A stretch of 18,314 nucleotides of DNA from Patescibacteria group bacterium UBA918 (lineage in GTDB: Bacteria; Patescibacteriota; Minisyncoccia; Phycocordibacterales; UBA918): assembly GCA_002293845.1 (NCBI GenBank), contig DBEA01000016.1, forward strand, positions 11,026-29,339, written 5' to 3'. How positions within the stretch are numbered: position 1 is the first letter of the stretch; the number at the start of each line of letters is the position of its first letter. The translations under genes and the position numbers were made by a program. Below are positions 11,351-18,284 of this stretch, in pieces. A model generated the notes under the pieces. It had not been told where the DNA came from. It was given only the letters and a program-made list of their open reading frames with translations, and did no database searches.

Positions 11351-11593
11351 ATGCAGAAAATCGATAAGGAATCGTGCCCGACCTGTGGCAAGCCAGGTCA
11401 GGATGTCGGACTGTCAGACGTAACAATTCGACAAGAAGACGGTTCCAGCAAGAAACTCACCAATACACCCCTCTTCAGGTGTATCAGTGGTTGCACCCAA
11501 GATACATCGTACGGAGGGGAGTGGGAGAAGGAATGGGTGATTGATGGAGATCAAAAGGTTTCCGTCCAGCCTTCTGCTTCAGAATTCGCATAA
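11351..11593 (+). CDS. Small zinc-ribbon-like protein
   Basis: An 80-residue protein that I do not recognise. It has two cysteine pairs, CPTC (C9, C12) and CISGC (C44, C48), as in a zinc ribbon, separated by about 30 polar residues, and an acidic Trp-containing tail (GGEWEKEWVIDGD). No membrane segment. It is one of the few genes here with a full Shine-Dalgarno: AAAGGAGGT lies seven bases before the ATG. A strong terminator follows at once, so it is a single-gene unit. It could bind nucleic acid or act as an accessory zinc protein; nothing nearer can be said. Confidence 0.75.
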   Translation: MQKIDKESCPTCGKPGQDVGLSDVTIRQEDGSSKKLTNTPLFRCISGCTQDTSYGGEWEKEWVIDGDQKVSVQPSASEFA

Positions 11594-11597
11594 TCGT

Positions 11598-11637
11598 CAG
11601 GCGGCATAGGAGACAGGAGGTCTCACGTGACCGCCTG
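11598..11637 (+). terminator. Terminator of the zinc-ribbon gene
   Basis: Arms CAGGCGG (11598-11604) and CCGCCTG (11631-11637), with smaller inner pairings (GAGAC/GTCTC), followed by TTTTCTTTAT on the plus strand. Confidence 0.7.
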
Positions 11638-11716
11638 TTTTCTTTATACAAAAGTTCCAACTTCGTCCCAGACGGCCAGCCAAGTCGTGCGAGGTTATCC
11701 CGCACGAGACACCTAC

Positions 11717-11744
11717 TTAGCAAAATCGCTGGAAGCGATATAAT
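11717..11744 (+). promoter_or_regulatory. Promoter with small operator-like palindrome
   Basis: TTAGCA (11717-11722), a 16-bp spacer and perfect TATAAT (11739-11744), six bases before ATG 11751. The spacer holds ATCGCT (11725-11730) / AGCGAT (11734-11739), an inverted repeat that touches the -10. Confidence 0.55.
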
Positions 11745-11750
11745 TAAGAT

Positions 11751-12176
11751 ATGGAAGACCAGCATATAAAGAGCGCCAAGGAAATTCTTGAAAAAATCCA
11801 CTACATCAATGTCGCAACGGTGAGCGAGGATGGCTCACCTTGGAATACTGCCGTTTCGACTTCTTATGACGAACAACTCAATTTCTATTGGGGTTCAAGC
11901 CCAGATAACGTTCACTCACAGAACATGCGCAGAGACGGAAGAGTGTTCGTGACTATCTACGACTCCACAGTTCCTGAGGGAACTGGCCAAGGTCTGTATC
12001 TGCTCGGGCGAGCGGAAGAGCTGGGACAGGAAGAAGGTACGTCTGTCTGCAAGTACAAGTTCACACCACAGCAGGTTTGGATAAACGATGAAGCTAAGAA
12101 TGAGGATGGGGGCTATAAATATGATATCCGTATTGAACTAAATTTGAGCACATTAAAAGACATGTTGTTCGACTAA
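11751..12176 (+). CDS. Pyridoxamine 5'-phosphate oxidase-like flavin-binding protein
   Basis: A 141-residue split-barrel protein. The pattern KEILEKIHYINVATVSEDGSP (10-30), then WNTAVSTSYDEQLNFYWGS and HSQNMRRDGRVFVTIYDS is the core of PNPOx-like proteins, which bind FMN or F420 at a dimer interface. GLYLLGRAEELG corresponds to the usual strand after the flavin loop. The substrate cannot be given; many such small proteins are general flavin reductases or haem/flavin binders. The start codon follows a TATAAT by six bases, so the mRNA is predicted leaderless. A membrane-protein gene follows 22 bp downstream. Confidence 0.82.
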   Translation: MEDQHIKSAKEILEKIHYINVATVSEDGSPWNTAVSTSYDEQLNFYWGSSPDNVHSQNMRRDGRVFVTIYDSTVPEGTGQGLYLLGRAEELGQEEGTSVCKYKFTPQQVWINDEAKNEDGGYKYDIRIELNLSTLKDMLFD

Positions 12177-12198
12177 GTCTTTCGAATAAAACCCAATT

Positions 12199-12909
12199 AT
12201 GTTAAATGAGGCTTTGTTATTACTTTCTTTGGATGAAATAAAGGATGTATTTCTACATGGAATTACTATTTTTCAGGTAGCACTTTTCTATATTCTTACT
12301 TACGTTATCTATAAGGCACTTGGTCGTTACATTTACTTTAAACCAGAAGAGCATGCATCAAAGATAAATCGCACATTCCTTGCGGTCTCTCTAATAGTTG
12401 TATTCATTCATGTAATTAATATATTTTCTATCTATTTACCTTTTCTACCAGAATATCGATGGTTTTATGCAGTATGCACATTGGTTATTATTTTTGCTCC
12501 GCTCAGCATCATTTCTTATCGATTGATATGGAAATATGAGCACGGAAGCAGGAACCCACGTAAATGGCACTATTACTACTTGCCATTACCAGGAGACTAT
12601 TATAAAACCCCAGTTTCTAAGAGTGAGAGTGACGGATCTATTTCACGTAGTTGGGAGGAAGAGGTAGTAGAAAGTACGAGTGAGAATATTCATTCAGACG
12701 CACTACTAAATATACTTGCACTCGTCGTTTTCATTTTTGTGAGTAGTACATGGACATATGAGAGTGCACTTACCTATGGATGGTTGGCATACCTATATTC
12801 GGGGGTTGCTTGTCTTACCATTGCTGGAATTTATCTAGACCATGCTGTTTTTTCATGGATTAGATATACGGAAAATAAAGTCAGACCACTTTTTAAGAAA
12901 AGGAAGTAG
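12199..12909 (+). CDS. AT-rich multi-pass membrane protein of unknown function
   Basis: A 236-residue protein with about five hydrophobic helices: near residues 22-45 (IFQVALFYILTYVIY), 60-85, 90-112 (VCTLVIIFAPLSIISYRLIW), 172-190 (NILALVVFIFVSSTWTY) and 195-222. A polar loop of about 55 residues lies between helices three and four (HGSRNPRKWHYYYLPLPGDY). I do not recognise the family. Its codons are clearly richer in A and T than those of most neighbours, which suggests recent transfer. It begins 22 bp after the flavin-binding protein gene; a weak TTGTTC-16 bp-TAAAAC promoter can be drawn six bases before its ATG. There is no Shine-Dalgarno. Confidence 0.72.
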   Translation: MLNEALLLLSLDEIKDVFLHGITIFQVALFYILTYVIYKALGRYIYFKPEEHASKINRTFLAVSLIVVFIHVINIFSIYLPFLPEYRWFYAVCTLVIIFAPLSIISYRLIWKYEHGSRNPRKWHYYYLPLPGDYYKTPVSKSESDGSISRSWEEEVVESTSENIHSDALLNILALVVFIFVSSTWTYESALTYGWLAYLYSGVACLTIAGIYLDHAVFSWIRYTENKVRPLFKKRK

Positions 12910-13151
12910 AGCACGAGACCCGTCGTTTTGGTAAGCTAAAAGAAATGTGAACGGACCAAGCAGGGCTTGGCCGACCACGGTTCTAACACGAGACGGCCGG
13001 GAAGATCTCACCAATACGGCTCTCGAATATACCGGGCGGTTTGCTACACTAGATTCGTTATATATTCACTTTGCGACCAATGAAAATATAAGCCTGTTCC
13101 GTTTGAGTTCAATTTTGGACAATTAATATCAACGAATTTCAATCCGTTCAT
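12910..13151 (+). promoter_or_regulatory. Intergenic leader with extended -10 promoter
   Basis: No gene is seen in this 242-bp gap. A hairpin CCAAGC/GCTTGG lies near 12957-12971. An extended -10 TGCTACACT (hexamer 13045-13050) predicts a start near 13057 and so a leader of about 95 nt for the small Lys-rich gene at 13152. No clear -35. Confidence 0.4.
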
Positions 13152-13229
13152 ATGGCAAAAGGGCACGATCGTCAAAAAGAAAAGAAGAAACCGAAGAAGG
13201 ACAAGGCAGCGAAGACCAACGGGAAGTAA
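13152..13229 (+). CDS. 25-residue Lys-rich small protein
   Basis: ATG 13152 to TAA 13229 encodes a 25-residue peptide beginning M-A-K-G-H-D-R-Q-K-E-K-K-K-P-K-K-D-K and ending K-T-N-G-K. About ten of 25 residues are Lys. Very short peptides of the form MAKG/MSKK-x-RQ-x-KKK-x-KK occur in several bacterial groups without known function; RNA or ribosome binding is possible from charge alone. The stop codon is followed within five bases by a very strong terminator, which supports it as a real single-gene transcript. It has no clear Shine-Dalgarno. Confidence 0.6.
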   Translation: MAKGHDRQKEKKKPKKDKAAKTNGK

Positions 13230-13233
13230 TTGT

Positions 13234-13268
13234 AGAAAAGCCGGCGCCCCAAGGGCGCCGGCTTTTCT
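13234..13268. terminator. Terminator of the Lys-rich small gene
   Basis: Perfect 16-bp arms (13234-13249 and 13253-13268) around a 3-nt loop, with AGCCGGCGCCC at the core and TTTTCT on the plus-strand side. Confidence 0.85.
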
Positions 13269-13302
13269 ATTGGCCGCATTGATACCGAGGTCGACGTAGT
13301 GT

Positions 13303-13369
13303 AAAAACGCCCGTCCGGCCATCCCTAGGCTTACGCCCTAGGGATGGCCGGACGGAACCCGGCGTTTTT
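13303..13369. terminator. Long bidirectional terminator hairpin
   Basis: A perfect 19-bp stem (13311-13329 with 13337-13355) is extended, after a small bulge, by AAAAACGC (13303-13310) pairing with GCGTTTTT (13362-13369). It has T-runs on both strands. Two strong terminators within 140 bp insulate the small gene from the ABC-F operon. Confidence 0.8.
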
Positions 13370-13404
13370 GCTATCTGGGGAGTCGGCCGCCACCGACTCA
13401 TATT

Positions 13405-13426
13405 TATAATGTTTGCTTACGCAAAC
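13405..13426 (+). promoter_or_regulatory. Promoter and palindrome before the ABC-F gene
   Basis: TATAAT (13405-13410) is followed at once by GTTTGC-TTAC-GCAAAC (13411-13426), a 6-bp inverted repeat covering the predicted start site. It could be an operator or a leader hairpin. Confidence 0.5.
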
Positions 13427-13449
13427 ATATGATAGTAGTGTGGAGCGCT

Positions 13450-14988
13450 ATGTCGAGGAGCGACGGACTCATCACCTTTAATAACGTGTCGTATGAATAC
13501 GATCCGACGAAGCCGATATTGATCGGGGCCAGTTTTTCGGTGCGCCGCGGCGCGAAGTTCACGCTCATGGGACAAAACGGGGCGGGGAAGAGCACGCTCT
13601 TCAATCTCATTATCGGTTCACTTAAACCCGACAGTGGAGCCGTGAACGTTTTGCCGCGCACTTCGATTGCCATCTCCCGCCAAGTCATTCCTCGTGACGA
13701 ACTTAAGCTCACCGTGCGCGACTTCTTTCGGAAAGTTTTTAACGAAGTGGTCTATGATATCGATCCAAAAATTGACGACGTGCTCGAAGTGGTGAATCTG
13801 GCTCCCGAAACTAAAGATGAGCGCGCCGCGCTTAAAGAACGGTTGATGAGCAGTTTTTCTGGCGGGCAACAGGCCCGCCTCCTGCTCGCGTCAGCGTTAA
13901 TCCAAACGCCGGACGTGCTACTACTCGACGAACCGACCAACAACCTTGACCGTGAGGGGATTGAACACTTGACCAAATTTTTGCAGGAATACCGAAAGAC
14001 GGTGGTGGTCATCTCGCACGACGCGGATTTCCTGAACTCATTTACGCAAGGGGTTTTGTATCTGAACACACAAACCAAAACAGTTGAGCAATACGACGGC
14101 AATTACGAAGACGTGTTGGAGGAGATTGCCGCACGCGTGGAAAAAGAGAAGCGCCAAAACGCGCAACTAGAAAAGGAGATTAGATTGAATAAAGAAAAAG
14201 CGAACTTCTTTGCCAACAAAGGCGGCGGTATGCGACTCGTGGCTAAGCGCATGCGCGAAAAAGTCGATGAATACGAGGAGAACAAAGTGGAGGTACGCAA
14301 GGAAGACCGCACCATTCGACCTTTCGTTATTGGAACGGAGAAGGGAGTGCCGCTCGAGGTACTCAAACTGACAGCCTACAAAGTCATTAGAAATCACAAG
14401 GCAAAAGAGGTACCGTGCAACATCACTCTCAAGCGCGGCGAACACTTGCAGATAATCGGCCCTAACGGTATCGGCAAAACCACCCTACTCGAATCTCTCG
14501 CCAGCGGTCATGCCAGTGGTGAACATGTGGCGCCGGGCGTCACTATCGGCTACTACCGACAAGACTTTTCAAACTTGGATTTTGATCAATCCGTTCTTGA
14601 TTGTTTGTTATCAGCCATGTCGAAGAAGGTGGAGGAAAAAGCGCGCGCTACCGCCGCCGGTTTTCTCTTAACCGGAGATTTGGTGAAAGCCAAGATTGGC
14701 ACATTATCAGAAGGTCAGAAGGGGTTGGTGGCTTTTGCCCGACTGAAACTATTGGAGCCTGGACTCTTGATTTTGGATGAACCGACCAACCACATCAACT
14801 TCCGTCACATACCGGTTATTGCCGAGGCTCTCAATAATTACGAAGGCGCGATGATTCTGGTTTCTCACGTGCCGGAATTCGTGTCACAGATCCGTATCGA
14901 CCACACCCTTGACCTCAACAAGAAAACGAAACAGCCAGCGACGGACATGGTGACATCTCGACTCCGCCAAAATCAGCAGGGCTTATAA
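13450..14988 (+). CDS. ABC-F family ATPase (ribosome-associated type)
   Basis: A 512-residue soluble protein with two ABC cassettes and no membrane domain. Cassette 1: Walker A GQNGAGKST (41-49), signature SFSGGQQAR, Walker B LLLDEPTNNLD. Cassette 2: Walker A GPNGIGKTT, signature LSEGQKG, Walker B LILDEPTNHINF. A charged coiled linker of about 70 residues lies between them (EKEKRQNAQLEKEIRLNKEK, then KRMREKVDEYEE), as in ABC-F proteins that act on the ribosome E site. The second signature lacks the usual GG and the second D-loop has IN where LD is usual, so cassette 2 may be less active. ATG 13450 is chosen over ATG 13429 because GGAG lies four bases upstream. It probably heads an operon with the next two genes. 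Antibiotic resistance cannot be inferred. Confidence 0.9.
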   Translation: MSRSDGLITFNNVSYEYDPTKPILIGASFSVRRGAKFTLMGQNGAGKSTLFNLIIGSLKPDSGAVNVLPRTSIAISRQVIPRDELKLTVRDFFRKVFNEVVYDIDPKIDDVLEVVNLAPETKDERAALKERLMSSFSGGQQARLLLASALIQTPDVLLLDEPTNNLDREGIEHLTKFLQEYRKTVVVISHDADFLNSFTQGVLYLNTQTKTVEQYDGNYEDVLEEIAARVEKEKRQNAQLEKEIRLNKEKANFFANKGGGMRLVAKRMREKVDEYEENKVEVRKEDRTIRPFVIGTEKGVPLEVLKLTAYKVIRNHKAKEVPCNITLKRGEHLQIIGPNGIGKTTLLESLASGHASGEHVAPGVTIGYYRQDFSNLDFDQSVLDCLLSAMSKKVEEKARATAAGFLLTGDLVKAKIGTLSEGQKGLVAFARLKLLEPGLLILDEPTNHINFRHIPVIAEALNNYEGAMILVSHVPEFVSQIRIDHTLDLNKKTKQPATDMVTSRLRQNQQGL

Positions 14989-14989
14989 T
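14984..14989 (+). promoter_or_regulatory. -10 element overlapping the ABC-F stop codon
   Basis: TATAAT spans the TAA stop of the ABC-F gene and lies nine bases before ATG 14999. It may give the flavoprotein/ApbE pair its own near-leaderless transcript. No -35 is seen. Confidence 0.4.
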
Positions 14990-14998
14990 TAAAAGTAT

Positions 14999-15910
14999 AT
15001 GGAAATATATACGATACTTATTGCGCTGCATGTGATTGGCACCATCCTCGGTACGGGCGGCGCGACGTTGGCGGAGTTCCAAATCGTGCGCTCACTGAAA
15101 GACAAGAAAATAAGCGATGATGAGCGGGCATTGATGCATGTTAACTACGGCATGATCCGCGTGGGCATGGCGACACTCCTGGTGTCGGTCATCGGTATGT
15201 TTTGGTACTTCTATTCCACCGGAAGCGATCATCTTTTAACGAGCGAAAAAATCTGGATCAAGGAACTTATGTTCGTCATGATCTTTATCAACGCCGTCGC
15301 CTTACAAAAACGCTGGATACCACTGTGGCTCGGTGCCAGCGTGTCCTTCACTTCCTGGTGGGGAGCAACAATCCTCGGTCTCGCCGGACATCTGCCATAC
15401 ACTTTCTCCACGTATCTAGCCGGTTACGCTATCGCCATATTCGCGGTGGCCGGTGTTCTGCACCTCGTGCGACAAGTAAGCAGTGGTCCGGCCAAGACGG
15501 CGAAGAAAAACGTGTCTCTATTGATAGCGGCGTTGGTGTTCATGGCGCTCTTCGCCATCTTCTATCAAGTACTGACCAAACCTTCCGACGTCGAGACGGA
15601 ATCGGAGATGGCAGAAGTCGCCATCGTGCGCGAGCTTAGTTCCACGGTTTCCTATGACGTGCCCGGTGGCTCGCACACGGTGCGATTCACGGTCGGGGTG
15701 GACGAGGACGGCGTTATCGGTCGAGTTTCCGGTACAGACACCACCGATCCGGAACATCAGGCCAACGTGGACAAATTCGCCACCGCTCTGACGACCATGA
15801 TCAAGGGGAAGAAACTCAGCGAACTCGATGCGGTCGATATGGTAGGTAGTTCTAGCCTCACCACCGCCGCCTTCAACGAAGCCTTGGCGGACATCCGCGC
15901 CCAGATCTGA
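14999..15910 (+). CDS. Membrane protein with C-terminal FMN-binding-like domain
   Basis: A 303-residue protein. Residues 1-200 hold about six membrane helices with histidines at 11, 47, 78, 131 and 155, of which several lie in or near helices; this recalls CopD/DUF2269-like and b-type haem proteins, but haem binding is inference. Residues 205-303 form a small extracytoplasmic domain ending D-M-V-G-S-S-S-L-T-T-A-A-F (280-292). That pattern parallels the D-x-x-SGAT-x-T motif of NqrC/RnfG-type FMN-binding domains, where the Thr receives FMN; here Ser286 takes that place. The ApbE flavin transferase gene begins four bases after the stop codon, strong support for covalent flavinylation. Together they would form a membrane electron-transfer unit. 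The acceptor motif is divergent, so the domain call is moderate. Confidence 0.75.
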   Translation: MEIYTILIALHVIGTILGTGGATLAEFQIVRSLKDKKISDDERALMHVNYGMIRVGMATLLVSVIGMFWYFYSTGSDHLLTSEKIWIKELMFVMIFINAVALQKRWIPLWLGASVSFTSWWGATILGLAGHLPYTFSTYLAGYAIAIFAVAGVLHLVRQVSSGPAKTAKKNVSLLIAALVFMALFAIFYQVLTKPSDVETESEMAEVAIVRELSSTVSYDVPGGSHTVRFTVGVDEDGVIGRVSGTDTTDPEHQANVDKFATALTTMIKGKKLSELDAVDMVGSSSLTTAAFNEALADIRAQI

Positions 15911-15913
15911 CCG

Positions 15914-16813
15914 ATGTCGACAAAATTTTCCTTCGAAGCTATCGGCACGCACTGGAATATAACGGTCGATGATCGCGAGCTTCGTGAAACTGAGAGGAAT
16001 GCGATCTTGTCCTACATCGCCGACTTCGATAAACGTTTCTCGCGCTTCAGGCCAGAGTCGGAAGCTAATCGTTTCAGGGAAGCGTCAGCGGGAACATACG
16101 AGATATCACCGGAGTTCGCTCGGTTACTGGAACGAGCCCACGAACTTCGACGTTTGACCGCCGGTCGATTCGACCCGGCCGTCGCCAAACTTCTCGAAAC
16201 AGCTGGGTATGACGCGACTTACAGCCTTAGACCAAAAAAAGAGGTCACCTCTTTCGTTCTGCCCGAATGGAGTCTTTCCGGGACGAGTCTCCGGATAAAC
16301 GGGCCGGTCGCTTTCGATCTAGGGGGCATCGGCAAAGGTTACTGCATCGACAGGGTGACGGAGCTACTGCGGGGCTTTGACTTGCGCTATTTTTTAGTGG
16401 AAGCCGGCGGCGACGCTTTTGGCACCACCAAGGAAACCGGCGAACCCTGGCGCGTGGCGCTCGAATATCCCGGGAGGCCGGGCGTCGCCGCCGGCCTCGT
16501 AAACCTAGCTAACGACGCCGTCGCCGTCTCAGATACCTTCCGCCGCCGCTGGAAAGATTGGAGTCATATAGTCGACGCCAAAAGTGGCTCGTCGGTCACG
16601 CGCGTCATAGGAGCCATAGCGATCGCTCCTAACGCTTGGGGCGCCGATTGCATGACCTCCGCTCTTTTTTTCTCCGACGAGACCGCCTATCCGCGAACGG
16701 CTCGTATATACGAAGCCGAATACCTGACATTCAAAGAAGACGGTCGGTGCCTCAGAAGTGCCAATTGGTCAGGCGAACTGTTTGATGACACTCGTCACCG
16801 ACCGCGCCCGTAA
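15914..16813 (+). CDS. apbE: ApbE, FAD:protein FMN transferase
   Basis: A 299-residue protein with the ApbE series of motifs: FSRFRPESEANRF near residue 40, GRFDPAV near 84, DLGGIGKGYCIDR near 135 (usual DLGGIAKGYAVD), VEAGGD, HIVDAKSG (usual HIIDPRTG), and ADCMTSALFF near the end with the metal-binding Asp. The enzyme moves FMN from FAD to a Thr or Ser of a partner protein. Its likely partner is encoded directly upstream (four-base gap). No signal peptide or lipobox is seen, whereas many ApbE proteins are exported; the site of action is therefore open. Its 3' end overlaps the convergent MltG gene by 19 bp. Confidence 0.93.
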   Translation: MSTKFSFEAIGTHWNITVDDRELRETERNAILSYIADFDKRFSRFRPESEANRFREASAGTYEISPEFARLLERAHELRRLTAGRFDPAVAKLLETAGYDATYSLRPKKEVTSFVLPEWSLSGTSLRINGPVAFDLGGIGKGYCIDRVTELLRGFDLRYFLVEAGGDAFGTTKETGEPWRVALEYPGRPGVAAGLVNLANDAVAVSDTFRRRWKDWSHIVDAKSGSSVTRVIGAIAIAPNAWGADCMTSALFFSDETAYPRTARIYEAEYLTFKEDGRCLRSANWSGELFDDTRHRPRP

Positions 16814-17874
16814 ACACTACGCAGTTTCGACACATGCTCTTCGTAGTCGACGGAACAGTGAAAATTAGCTTCGCTGTCATGGAAATAAAATAGGCAATCG
16901 GTGGTCTTCGGATTCAGAGCCGCCAAGATCGATTCGATCGACGGGTTCGATATCGGGGTAGGAGGAAGGCCTTTGTTTTGATAAGTGTTGTAAGGCGAGT
17001 TTAGATATTTATCAGCGGGAGTCGGCACCGGCCACCAAGGTTGATCGGCCCGTTCTCCCTTGATGTATTGCAAAGTGGCGTCGAGCTGAAGCGGCATGTC
17101 GATGAAAAGACGGTTCCAAATGACGCCAGATATCTCCCGCATGTCAGTGAAGTCGCGCGCCTCGCGCTCCAAAAGTGAAGCGATGGTGAGAGCTTCGTTC
17201 AGAGGCAAGATCTCCTCGGCCTCGTCATCGTAACGTGCCAGCACCTCGGTTTCGAAACGCTCGTTCACCATGACGGCCACGTCCTCGGGCGAGGCGTCGA
17301 CGGAGACCAAGTAACGTTCGGGATAGAACTTACCCTCGGACAAGACCGGGTCGTTGGACGTCACCAGTGACATGAATCTTTCTCGCTCGTTTCTGTCCCA
17401 GCGCAGAATGGAGCCGAAGTTGGCCGCGATCTCTTCTTTACGTTCTCCAGGAAATATCACTAAGAGACGCCCGCCGGGAATGGCCATCTGGTACCAGGAC
17501 GAACGTGAGAGTTTGGCGATGAAACGAGCGAACTTGCCCGTCGGTACCAACGAGGGTAGGTGCCAGCGCGCTCGGCCGCCGCTCTCAAGAAATTGATCCA
17601 ACTCCGGATTCTCGGTGATAATCTTGCGATCGGGATCTACGCCCACCGGGAACGGAGCGACCGCCACCTTCGGTTCGGTCAGAGGAAAATCGATCGTAAT
17701 GGCCGTCACGATCGTCAGCGCCGTGAACAAGAAAAAGGCCAAAAGCAAAGCGCCGTAGACGCAACGGGCGGCAAAAGCGAAGCGTTTCGGCAAAATTCGA
17801 ACCTTCAACTGCTTTGGCAGTCTTATAGATCGCAGGCGCCGGAGTTGCTTGTTGACGAAGCGCGATGAACGCAT
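16795..17874 (-). CDS. mltG: Endolytic murein transglycosylase MltG
   Basis: A 359-residue YceG/MltG protein that cuts nascent peptidoglycan strands at the membrane. After about 35 basic residues there is one membrane helix (about 36-62). The LysM-like domain follows, then the catalytic domain with LTIASLLEREARD (Glu236 or Glu238 as the catalytic acid), EISGVIWNRL, MPLQLDATLQY, the YNTYQNKGLPPTPISNPS loop, and a C-terminal LFYFHDSEANFHCSVDYEEH. The last corresponds to the family's usual YFV-x-D/G-x-H-x-F end. The start ATG 17874 is ten bases after an extended -10. It indicates a peptidoglycan wall in this organism. Confidence 0.93.
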   Translation of the reverse strand: MRSSRFVNKQLRRLRSIRLPKQLKVRILPKRFAFAARCVYGALLLAFFLFTALTIVTAITIDFPLTEPKVAVAPFPVGVDPDRKIITENPELDQFLESGGRARWHLPSLVPTGKFARFIAKLSRSSWYQMAIPGGRLLVIFPGERKEEIAANFGSILRWDRNERERFMSLVTSNDPVLSEGKFYPERYLVSVDASPEDVAVMVNERFETEVLARYDDEAEEILPLNEALTIASLLEREARDFTDMREISGVIWNRLFIDMPLQLDATLQYIKGERADQPWWPVPTPADKYLNSPYNTYQNKGLPPTPISNPSIESILAALNPKTTDCLFYFHDSEANFHCSVDYEEHVSKLRSVYGRGR

Positions 17875-17884
17875 ACTTCCGTAT

Positions 17885-17890
17885 ATTGTA
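17885..17890 (-). promoter_or_regulatory. Extended -10 of mltG
   Basis: TGCTACAAT on the minus strand (hexamer TACAAT at 17885-17890), ten bases before ATG 17874, so the leader is about three nucleotides. Confidence 0.5.
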
Positions 17891-17921
17891 GCAGACCAGG
17901 AAAGTTATGAGCGCTAGGTAC

Positions 17922-17950
17922 TTGAATAAGTCTGGTTATCGTGCTTTAAT
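17922..17950 (+). promoter_or_regulatory. Promoter giving a long leader to the cold-shock gene
   Basis: TTGAAT (17922-17927), a 17-bp spacer and extended -10 TGCTTTAAT (hexamer 17945-17950). Transcription would start near 17957, leaving a leader of about 130 nt that contains CGCGC/GCGCG hairpin arms near 17990-18005. A second, closer -10-like GATAAT (18073-18078) lies eight bases before the ATG. Confidence 0.5.
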
Positions 17951-18086
17951 GACACCGCAAAGCAGTTCTCCTTGGGTCACTTCCAATAGACGCGCCAAAA
18001 GCGCGAGGTCGCGGAAGATCACGAACAGGTGTAGAAGGACTTTGTCTCTCGCCACAAGCGGGGGATTAAAAAGATAATTTGTACGA

Positions 18087-18284
18087 ATGACAGGAACAAT
18101 CGCACGTCTCACCGACCGTGGTTTCGGCTTTATCAAGCCAGCCGAGGGCGACAAGGACGTATTCTTCCACGCTCGCTCTCTCGTAGACGTCATGTATGAC
18201 GATCTTCGCGAAGGTGAGGCAGTTACCTTCGACCTCGAAGAGGGTCCGAAGGGCCCTGCAGCCATCAACGTGAAGCGCGCCTAA
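18087..18284 (+). CDS. Cold-shock domain protein (CspA family)
   Basis: A 65-residue single OB-fold protein. RNP1 is GFGFIK (12-17) and RNP2 is DVFFHA (24-29), both intact, and the C terminus GPAAINVKRA is typical. It binds single-stranded RNA and DNA and acts as an RNA chaperone. The first residues MTGTIARLTDRG replace the usual MxGTVKWFN, so the aromatic Trp/Phe of that strand is missing, a variation seen in short divergent Csp proteins. Two promoter candidates precede it, one giving a leader of about 130 nt, which is common in cold-induced csp genes. It is divergent from mltG. Confidence 0.93.
   Translation: MTGTIARLTDRGFGFIKPAEGDKDVFFHARSLVDVMYDDLREGEAVTFDLEEGPKGPAAINVKRA

Noticed and set aside
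11615..11630. CACGTG palindrome in the terminator at 11598-11637 as another parS site
   Set aside because: Only about 10 of 16 positions match and the bases are explained by the terminator hairpin.
13044..13322. 92-codon minus-strand frame
   Set aside because: It covers the small gene and two terminators in antisense and has no family features.
17936..18268. 110-codon minus-strand frame over the cold-shock gene
   Set aside because: More than half is antisense to the clear Csp coding sequence; the remaining 40 residues have no recognisable motif or start signal.
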